Source: CAVTAV01 sp963732795
GTDB lineage: Bacteria > Pseudomonadota > Alphaproteobacteria > CAVTAV01
DNA: 64,000 nt
Assembly: GCA_963732795.1 (NCBI GenBank)
Contig: CAVTAV010000003.1
Coordinates: forward strand, 186,001 to 250,000
Reading direction: 5' to 3'
Notes under the pieces: generated by a model
Database searches by the model: none
Told to the model about the DNA's origin: nothing
The model's input: only the letters and a program-made list of their open reading frames with translations
In this document: one piece after another, positions 57,476 to 64,000 of the stretch
How the letters are laid out: the number at the start of each line of letters is the position of its first letter
Position numbering within the stretch: position 1 is the first letter of the stretch
Program-made: the position numbers and the translations under genes

Positions 57476-58823
57476 TTGGACGCCATCCTTTCCGAAATTT
57501 CCCGATTGCCGACCCGATTGCGCTTCGGCCGGGTCTCCGGTGTGCAGGGCCTCCTGATCGAGGCCACGGGAATCGACCGACTCTCCAGCGTCGGCGCGCG
57601 GGTGCGGATCGTCTCGCGCGACGGGGCGGATGTGCCGGCCGAAGTCGTCGGTTATCGGGGCGGACACGCGCTGCTGATGCCCTTTAAGTCTTTGGAAGGA
57701 ATCGGGATCGGCTCCAAGACCTATATCGCGGAGGAAGATCCTTACGTTTATCCCTCCGCCGGATGGCTTGGCCGCGTGGTCAACGCGATGGGTGACCCGA
57801 TCGACGGCAAGGGGCCGATCCCGCGCGGGCCCGAAGCCTATGCCCTCCGCGAACACGCCGCCCATGGCTCATACCCGCCGCCGGGTCGGCGAGAAGCTCG
57901 ATCTCGGTGTGAGGGCCCTAAATACGTTCCTCACGACCTGCAAGGGCCAGCGCATGGGCATCTTTTCCGGCTCCGGCGTCGGCAAGTCGATCCTGATGTC
58001 GATGCTGGCGCGGTTCACCGCCTCCGACGTCGCGGTGATCGGCCTGATCGGCGAGCGCGGCCGCGAGGTGCAGGAATTCATTCAGGATAGTTTGGGGCCG
58101 GAGGGCCTTGCCCGGAGCGTCGTGGTGGTCGCGACCTCGGACGAATCCGCCCTGATGCGCCGCCAGGCCGCCTATATGACCCTGACCGCCGCCGAATTCT
58201 TCCGCGATCAGGGCTGCTCTGTGCTTTGCGTGATGGACAGCGTGACTCGCTTCGCCATGGCCCAGCGCGAGATCGGTCTCTCGGGCGGCGAGCCGCCGGC
58301 CAGCAAAGGCTACACGCCGACCGTCTTCAGCGAATTGCCGAAGCTTCTCGAACGCGCCGGTCCGTCCAGCGGCGACGGTTCGATCACCGGCTTCTTCACG
58401 GTCCTGGTCGAAGGCGACGATCACAACGAGCCGATCGCCGACGCCGTGCGCGGCATTCTGGACGGCCATATCGTGTTGGAGCGCCGGATCGCCGAGCGGG
58501 GGCGCTTCCCCGCGATCAATATTCTCCGCAGCGTCTCGCGGACCATGCCGAACTGCAACTCGCCCCAGGAGAACGAACTGGTCCAGGCGGCCCGCCGCCA
58601 TCTCGCGAATTACGACTCCATGGAGGAGATGATCCGGCTCGGGGCCTACCGCAAAGGCTCCGACGCCGCGATCGACGAGGCGATCCATTACCATCCCGCG
58701 CTCGAAGCCTTCCTGGCCCAGGACCGTAACGACCACACCACGCTCGAGGACGGCTATGCCCGGCTCGAAGCGATCCTAGCCAATCGGCCGGCGCCCGAGG
58801 GCGGGTCTCAGGGTAGACGATGA
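57476..58823 (+). pseudogene. fliI: Flagellum-specific ATP synthase FliI (one frameshift as written)
   Basis: About 448 residues. The N-terminus DAILSEISRLPTRLRFGRVS starts at a TTG. GWLGRVVNAMGDPIDGKGPI precedes a break near 57865. The P-loop GIFSGSGVGKSILMS, GLIGERGREVQEFI and VMDSVTRFAMAQREIGLSGG follow in the other frame. It is the F1-beta-like ATPase that energises flagellar type III export at the cytoplasmic base. Its stop overlaps fliJ (ATGA). Confidence 0.93.
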
Positions 58824-59236
58824 AGGGATTACCGAGCCTCGTCCGGCTCCATCGCTGGCAGCTCGAAGAGGAGCGCAAGATTTTGGCGCGGCTGCTTGCC
58901 GCCCGCCACGAGCTGGAAAGCCAGATAAAAACCGTCCGCAGCGGCGTTGCACGCGAGCGCAAGAACGCCACCGAAAATCTTGAATGGTCTTTTGCCTTCC
59001 CGCCCTACGCCGATGCCGCGCAGTTCCGCGTGGAGCAGATCAACAAGAAGATCGACGAGCTCGACGGGAGCATCGGCGAGGCCGAGGAGCGGGTCTCGGC
59101 CGCCTTCAAGGAGCTCAAGAAATACGAAACCGCGCTCGAGAACCAGCTCGAACGCGAGCGCCTCGAGGCCGAGCGCAAAGAGCAGATCGTCCTCGACGAG
59201 ATCGCCCTAAACGCCCACCGCCGCAAAGCCGGCTGA
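58820..59236 (+). CDS. fliJ: Flagellar export chaperone/stator FliJ
   Basis: The 138-residue protein is almost entirely coiled coil (LVRLHRWQLEEERKILARLL, VEQINKKIDELDGSIGEAEE). It has the size and composition of FliJ. FliJ acts as the gamma-like stalk between FliI and FlhA and escorts export chaperones. Overlap with fliI confirms the operon. Sequence conservation is low, so the call relies on length, coiled coil and position. Confidence 0.85.
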   Translation: MKGLPSLVRLHRWQLEEERKILARLLAARHELESQIKTVRSGVARERKNATENLEWSFAFPPYADAAQFRVEQINKKIDELDGSIGEAEERVSAAFKELKKYETALENQLERERLEAERKEQIVLDEIALNAHRRKAG

Positions 59237-59363
59237 TTCTATTTTCCTATAGAGAAACAAGGCGTTCGTGAGCTCCCGTTCCGCTCGTCTTTCCTTTGGG
59301 GAGAGGATGACAAGGAGGCGACGGTTCGCTACTTTTGGCGACACGCGAAGGGGAAGCTCGTTC

Positions 59364-60200
59364 ATGACTGTATGCAAAGAGAATTGGGGGCGTTTTGCCG
59401 GCGCTGCTCTCGTGCTGTCGGCATTCGTGATGTCGTCGGCAGCGTCCGCCGAGACGTGGTCGGATTGGCGCTTCGACGCGGGCGTCGATCCCGCGACGAA
59501 GGCCTCGGCCGCAAAGGCTGAGGTCGTCATAAAGGGGACGAGTGATGCCGACCTCTATACCCTTGGCGTCTCCTGTACCGCCGGCAAAGTGGCCGTGTCG
59601 TTCCAATCGACCAGCCACCACTTCAAGACCGGTGCAACGGATGTGACCTGGAAGGCCGATCGAGGCAAGCAACACTCGAACGAGCCGTGGACGGTGCTCC
59701 AGGGCTCTGACAAGACCGTTTTTGCCGATGCCCCGCAGGAATTGATCAAGACGCTGATGCAGGGCTTCAAGCTCTTCTTTGGGGTCACGGATGAGGAAGG
59801 GAAGTCGCTCAATCTGGTCTTCCCGATTCCTGGCGCGAAGCAGTCCATCCTCTCGGCCCTATCGGAGTGCCAAGGGAAAAACGGCGTCGATTCCAAAGTC
59901 GTTCCGATCGAGCAGAACATAATGTATCTCCTCGTGCGGCCGGCCAAGCTCGACTACCCGGAGCGGGCCAAAAAGGAAGGCAAGGCCGGGACCGCAGATG
60001 TGTCCTATACGATCACGGCGGATGGCAAGACGGCCGATGCGAAGGTCGTCGCCGAAGATCCGGAAGGCTGGGGATTTGGCGACGCGGCGCTCGATTGCGT
60101 CGAGAAGTGGCGCTACAAGCCGCAAGTCAAGGAAGGCAAGGAAGTCGCCCGCACCAACGTCCTGGCCCATCTCACCTTCACGCCCGACAAGCCGAAATAG
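59364..60200 (+). CDS. Periplasmic protein with TonB C-terminal domain
   Basis: The 278-residue protein has a signal peptide ending SAASAETW, a central domain of unknown type, and a C-terminal TonB-like fold (LDYPERAKKEGKAGTADVSY with TITADGKTADAKVV and CVEKWRYKP). AGGGGAAG precedes the ATG at 59364. It lacks the long Pro-rich spacer of true TonB, so it is unlikely to energise receptors. It lies between flagellar genes but does not resemble a known flagellar protein. Confidence 0.75.
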   Translation: MTVCKENWGRFAGAALVLSAFVMSSAASAETWSDWRFDAGVDPATKASAAKAEVVIKGTSDADLYTLGVSCTAGKVAVSFQSTSHHFKTGATDVTWKADRGKQHSNEPWTVLQGSDKTVFADAPQELIKTLMQGFKLFFGVTDEEGKSLNLVFPIPGAKQSILSALSECQGKNGVDSKVVPIEQNIMYLLVRPAKLDYPERAKKEGKAGTADVSYTITADGKTADAKVVAEDPEGWGFGDAALDCVEKWRYKPQVKEGKEVARTNVLAHLTFTPDKPK

Positions 60201-60222
60201 GCCGCACCACGGTTCGACGGAC

Positions 60223-62070
60223 TTAAACCCGTTCCGGATGCGGCCGCGCCTCGAAGGCGCGGTGGGCCATGTCGGCGCGGAGGGAGACCGGGAACTGGCG
60301 GCCGGCGTGGAACATGACTTCGCCGTCGAAGCCGCTGGTTTCGAGCGCCGTCTTGAACAGGCCGGCGATATCCTGGCGGATCGTCTGAGACAGCGGCTGA
60401 TGGCTGCGCACGACCAGGTCGAAACGCTTGGTGTGGACGAGGCCGTCGAGCTGCAATTCGCCGAGGCTGCGGTGGTCGAGCTCGATCACGAAGCGGGTGC
60501 CTTGATCGCTCCGGCTTTGCTCGCCGTCGCCGCCATGGCCCGCTTCGTCCGGCGCGTCGTAGGGCCGGCGGATGAACCAGGCGACGGGCTGAATGCCCGA
60601 GCCGTCATGGATGGGCAGCACGAAAGGCCGCCATTCCGAGCCGCCACCACCATGGGCGGCGCGAGAAAGGCTCGAGAACTGGTCGCCGAGCTGGGTCAAG
60701 GCAGCGGGCGTGAGGCCTTGTTGGATTTGGTCCGCGACGACCTGGCCGAGCCAGCCCTTCACATCGCCAAAGCGGAGCGCCGCCAGCAGGAACAACAGGC
60801 TTCCCGCCGGCGTTGGTGGAGGACTGGCCGCTAGGGCCGGGGCGACGACATGGCCCTGCATGGCAGGCGGCGGATTGAACTCGGCGACCTTGAGCGCCTG
60901 CTTGAGGTCGCTCCAATCGCGCGTCAAATCGGTCACCGCAAGGCCTGCGTCGTCAAAAGGCGGACGCCGGGTTGGAACCGGCGGCTGCGGCGAGCGGACT
61001 TCGGAAACCTGGATCGTCACCTTGGTGCCTGCCGGGAGCTTCGGACCTTGCGTCACGCGGACGAGGCCGAAGGGTGTCTGAAGAAGGTCGGACTCCGTCG
61101 GCGCGGCTTGGGTGGCCGGTGGCGTGCTCACCGGCTGGGGCGCGGTCGCGGCGCGCGCTACGACAGTCGCCTGAACTGTCGTCCCGATCTTCGGTGGCGG
61201 TGCGGACGGGGCCGCGGCGGATGACGGCGCGCGCTGCAGCAATGAAGACAGGGGAGGGAGCTTCGATGCGGCTACGGGCTCCGCAGACGCAGGCCGTGGC
61301 GCCGGCTCGGGGCTTTGTTCCACTGAGACGATCGTGAGCTTGAGCTTCGTTCCTGCTTTCAATGCGACTCCCGCCGTGGCAGTGGCCGGCTCGACCTCGA
61401 GAACCTGACCGATATGGCTCGGCTTTGCGGCGGGGGCGGTCGTCGGCACGGCCACGGTTTCCGGGGCGTCGGGCTTGGCGACCGGCGGTAACGTCTTGGC
61501 TTGCGGCGCTACCGGAATTTCGGCGGCCGGCTCTTCGGCAACGGTCGTCTGGGGCAGGGCCGGCTTGAGCGGCGTCGGCGGTGTTGGAGCCGCCTCGGCC
61601 GGGGCCGGGTTGCCGTGGATGTCGGCCAAGGTCAGCAGGACCGGACGTGGCGGATGGACATGGACGCCGTTCATGGCCACGACCGCCGCCTCGATATCCT
61701 CGCCGACATTGACGACCTGCAAGAGGATGCTGGTCTTGGCCGCAAGCGGCCCGAGCGTCAGCGATGTCTTGAGATCGACCACGAACACGCCTCGCGCGGA
61801 ATCCATCACCAGCCGCCCGTCGGCCATCTGCCCGATGATCGTCACCGCAAAACGCTGACCGGCTTGCAGATGGGTCAGCGTGCTCGACAGAATGACGGCC
61901 GGGTCGCTATGGGCGGGACCGGATGTCGGCGCTTCCGGCTCTTGCGATGCCGGTTGGGTGGGTGCGTTTTGATCGTGGCGAGTGTCCGTCGATGCGCCGC
62001 CGCGGCTCACACGGCCCGAATCCGCTGTCGGATTGCGGGCGGTGCCGGTGGTGGCGCTGACGTCGCTCAT
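60223..62070 (-). CDS. fliK: Flagellar hook-length control protein FliK-like
   Basis: The 615-residue protein has a long Pro/Ala/Thr-rich, low-complexity region, as expected of a molecular ruler. A C-terminal Flg_hook domain follows with FVIELDHRSLGELQLDGLVH and RFDLVVRSHQPLSQTIRQDI. FliK measures the hook and triggers the export specificity switch. The gene starts two bases before the flhG stop, on the same strand. FliK N-terminal parts vary widely, so the domain and context carry the call. Confidence 0.82.
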   Translation of the reverse strand: MSDVSATTGTARNPTADSGRVSRGGASTDTRHDQNAPTQPASQEPEAPTSGPAHSDPAVILSSTLTHLQAGQRFAVTIIGQMADGRLVMDSARGVFVVDLKTSLTLGPLAAKTSILLQVVNVGEDIEAAVVAMNGVHVHPPRPVLLTLADIHGNPAPAEAAPTPPTPLKPALPQTTVAEEPAAEIPVAPQAKTLPPVAKPDAPETVAVPTTAPAAKPSHIGQVLEVEPATATAGVALKAGTKLKLTIVSVEQSPEPAPRPASAEPVAASKLPPLSSLLQRAPSSAAAPSAPPPKIGTTVQATVVARAATAPQPVSTPPATQAAPTESDLLQTPFGLVRVTQGPKLPAGTKVTIQVSEVRSPQPPVPTRRPPFDDAGLAVTDLTRDWSDLKQALKVAEFNPPPAMQGHVVAPALAASPPPTPAGSLLFLLAALRFGDVKGWLGQVVADQIQQGLTPAALTQLGDQFSSLSRAAHGGGGSEWRPFVLPIHDGSGIQPVAWFIRRPYDAPDEAGHGGDGEQSRSDQGTRFVIELDHRSLGELQLDGLVHTKRFDLVVRSHQPLSQTIRQDIAGLFKTALETSGFDGEVMFHAGRQFPVSLRADMAHRAFEARPHPERV

Positions 62071-62071
62071 C

Positions 62072-62857
62072 TCACGGCCTCAAGGCCTTGGCGATGGCCT
62101 CGACGTCGCTGGCGGCGTTCGAGACGGGATGACGCGTGAGGAGCGGGGCCTGATGGCGGATCGCGTCGGGCACCTTGGTGTCGCGGCGGATGATGCCGGC
62201 GAGCTTCGGCGTCATATGGAGGAAGCCCTCGCAGGCGCGCTTCAAGGTGTCGTAGGTCCGCTGTCCCTGGGCGCGGCTTTGGGCCATGTTGACCACGATG
62301 CGGATGTCGGCGCGCGGATTCTTGGCGATCATCAGCTTGATGAAGGCATAGGCGTCTGTCAGCGCGGTCGGCTCGTCGGTGATGACGACGAGGAGGACGC
62401 CGTTGTGCCGCGCAAGGGTGGTCACGCCGGTGTCCACGCCCGCGCCGAGATCGAGGATAACGCAATCATAATGCTGGCCGACGCCGATCAGGTTGCGCTG
62501 CATTTCCTCGAGCGCCGATTGGCTCAGTCGGGCCAGAGCGCCGCTGCCCGAACGCCCGCCGATCAGATCGAAGCCCGCTTCCTCGACCGGCAGGATCGCT
62601 TCGAACAGGGTGATCTTGCCGCTCACCACCGTCGCCAGGTCGCGCTCCGGCATCAGGCCGAGCTGGACATCGACATTCGCGAGGCCCAGGTCGCCGTCGA
62701 ACAACAAGACGCGCTTGCCGGCTTTCGCCATCGCGTGGGACAGGCTGATGGCGAACCATGTCTTACCCACTCCGCCCTTGCCCGATGCGACCGTCACGAT
62801 ATTGCGGCCCAGCGCATGGACCGTCGCTTGGGGTCGGAGTTTTGCCGTCGTATTCAT
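62072..62857 (-). CDS. flhG: Flagellar number regulator FlhG/FleN (MinD-like ATPase)
   Basis: The 261-residue ParA/MinD-type ATPase has the deviant P-loop SGKGGVGKTWFAISLSHAMA, LLFDGDLGLANVDVQLGL and CVILDLGAGVD. The N-terminal TTAKLRPQ segment resembles the FlhF-activating DQAxxLR motif. As written the gene is in one frame with flhF, forming a 599-residue protein. I split it at the ATG at 62857, where an ATGA overlap with the expected flhF stop exists in another frame. It limits flagellar number with FlhF. Confidence 0.85.
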   Translation of the reverse strand: MNTTAKLRPQATVHALGRNIVTVASGKGGVGKTWFAISLSHAMAKAGKRVLLFDGDLGLANVDVQLGLMPERDLATVVSGKITLFEAILPVEEAGFDLIGGRSGSGALARLSQSALEEMQRNLIGVGQHYDCVILDLGAGVDTGVTTLARHNGVLLVVITDEPTALTDAYAFIKLMIAKNPRADIRIVVNMAQSRAQGQRTYDTLKRACEGFLHMTPKLAGIIRRDTKVPDAIRHQAPLLTRHPVSNAASDVEAIAKALRP

Positions 62858-63871
62858 TGCGTCAACATTTCCATGGTGGGTGGGGACAGGGCGCCCGAAG
62901 GTCCGTGCATCAGGAGCTTCGAGAGGGCGAGTGAATTCGAGCCGGATCAGGCCGTCGGAGACATAGGGGGAAACGCTAATCTCCGAGAAGGCGAGGGCGC
63001 CGGCATCGGCCGCCGCCAGCAGGCCGCCGAAGCGCCGCGCCGCGTCGATCCGGGTGCAGACGAGCTGGCGCGCGCCGATCGCGGTGCAGGCGGTGGCGAT
63101 CTCGATCGCCTCGTCGGCGTCGCCGCCGGCCGGCAGGACGAGCACGGTGGCAGCCTCCACGCCGTCAATGAAGCGTCGCATATCGGCGATCTCGGCACGG
63201 TTGAACGGATTGAGGCCCGGCGTATCGATCAGGATCGCGGTCTGGTCGCTCTTGTCGCGAAGCCGGCCGACCACGCGGGTGAGGCCGGCGGGCGATTCCG
63301 CTGTCGCCAGCGGAATGTCGAGAATGCGGGTGAAGGCTTCGAGTTGGTCGATGCCGCCGGCGCGAACCGTGTCGGTGGTGACGACCGCGACCTTGCGGCC
63401 TTCGATGACGGCTTGGGTCGCGAGCTTGGCGATCGACACGGTCTTTCCGGCGCCCGGCGGTCCTACGAGCATCAAGGGACGATTGGATACGGCGCTCAGC
63501 GGTACGAAGCGGTAGAGCGTCTCCAGAGCGTCGGCGAGCGCCTCTTCGATGTTCCCGCCGTCGAAGGATTTGAGTGCCTTTTCGAGCCGGAAATGCAGCG
63601 TCTCGGGGAGGCGGTGGTGGCGGATGACAGTGGCGGTCTCGGGCTTCCAGCCGGTCGAACTGCTGCCGACGGATTTGGCGCGCGGCTTGCGCTTGACGGG
63701 CTGCTCCGGCTCGGCGACCGGCGCGGGCGGGCCTTGCTCCACCGCCGCCGTAATCCGCACGCCGCCCCGGCCCGACTGGTTCGAGACGATCACGGCATCG
63801 GGCCCCAACTCCTTCCGAAGCTGGCTCATCGCCTCGCCCATGGTCGGGGCATGAAAGGTCCTCAGCCGCAT
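62854..63871 (-). pseudogene. flhF: Flagellar biosynthesis GTPase FlhF (end fused to flhG as written, probable frameshift)
   Basis: About 338 residues. The N-terminal B domain (MRLRTFHAPTMGEAMSQLRK, ELGPDAVIVSNQ), the SRP-type G domain with GPPGAGKTVSIAKLATQA, TTDTVRAGGIDQLEAF and IDTPGLNPFN are intact. Near 62885-62905 the frame runs on into flhG. One base off, a SPPTMEMLTQ tail ends in a TGA overlapping the flhG ATG. FlhF places the flagellum at the pole. Its order after flhA and before flhG is standard. Confidence 0.85.
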
Positions 63872-63875
63872 ACCG

Positions 63876-64000
63876 CTATTCCATGTTCACCTGGCCGAGC
63901 GATTTGAGCCTGGCCTTGGGGTGGACTTCGTTCTGGGACATCACGACGGTCGACGGCCGGAAACGCTCGATGATCGAACGGACATAGGGCCTAGACGTCG
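63876..64000 (-). CDS. flhA: C-terminus of flagellar export protein FlhA (partial)
   Basis: The visible 40 residues read RPYVRSIIERFRPSTVVMSQ then NEVHPKARLKSLGQ, the conserved end of the FlhA cytoplasmic domain, with a TAG at 63876. FlhA is the export-gate protein of the flagellar type III system. The stop lies four bases before flhF. Confidence 0.92.
   Translation of the reverse strand, partial: TSRPYVRSIIERFRPSTVVMSQNEVHPKARLKSLGQVNME

Noticed and set aside
61982..63907. Plus-strand frame of about 640 codons opposite fliK/flhG/flhF
   Set aside because: Composition is typical of antisense GC-rich shadow (Asp, Arg, Gly, His) and the minus strand codes recognisable flagellar ATPases.

Overview
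The window looks like chromosomal DNA of a GC-rich alphaproteobacterium, probably of Rhodospirillales type. The evidence is a CtrA regulator, a ChpT-type histidine phosphotransferase, a DUF3553 protein, a phoR-pstSCAB-phoU-phoB cluster, and chemotaxis and flagellar genes of alphaproteobacterial style. The order-level placement is inference.

Layout. (1) 0-5.5 kb: a MarR regulator with the start of a probable HlyD/EmrA efflux gene, a D-2-hydroxyacid dehydrogenase with an MHS-type transporter, and a lone MotA/ZorA-like membrane coiled-coil protein. (2) 5.6-36.6 kb: a large exosortase A (XrtA)/PEP-CTERM-type exopolysaccharide locus in two arms that diverge at about 18.4 kb. The minus arm holds a deacetylase, two glycosyltransferases, UDP-GlcNAc 2-epimerase, an O-antigen-ligase-like protein, an asparagine-synthase paralogue, two hydrolases, an acyl carrier protein, a GNAT/FemAB protein and a DegT aminotransferase. 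The plus arm holds an acyl-CoA ligase, a PLP decarboxylase, an amidotransferase, then a probable sigma-54 promoter, polysaccharide export protein, chain-length protein, tyrosine autokinase, outer-membrane protein, ATPase, deacetylase, FemAB, glycosyltransferase, exosortase A and a glutamine amidotransferase. A tRNA-Val lies at 9.2 kb. No PEP-CTERM substrate protein is visible. (3) 36.5-44.7 kb: an alpha/beta hydrolase, a small membrane protein and the phosphate regulon with a candidate Pho box. (4) 44.8-47.7 kb: a probable sigma-54 promoter followed by a small Tat-like exported protein, a PqqD-like protein, an HPr-kinase-like protein and a nucleotidyltransferase. (5) 47.9-57.2 kb: two small proteins, chpT, the chemotaxis operon cheA-W-Y-B-R, a CmcJ-like protein and ctrA. 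(6) 57.4-64 kb: fliI, fliJ, a TonB-C periplasmic protein, fliK, flhG, flhF and the end of flhA.

Most striking are a group-I truncated-haemoglobin domain inside CheA, which suggests direct haem-based gas or redox sensing by the chemotaxis kinase, and the exported-peptide/PqqD/HprK-like/nucleotidyltransferase cassette, which shares a sigma-54-type promoter with the EPS export operon.

Quality warning: more than twenty conserved genes are broken by single-base frameshifts, often in homopolymers. Some of the breaks compensate each other (pstS), and even the tRNA carries one extra base. This pattern fits an unpolished long-read assembly better than gene decay, so I give full-length gene extents, type these genes as pseudogene only because the frame is broken as written, and state where the frame breaks.
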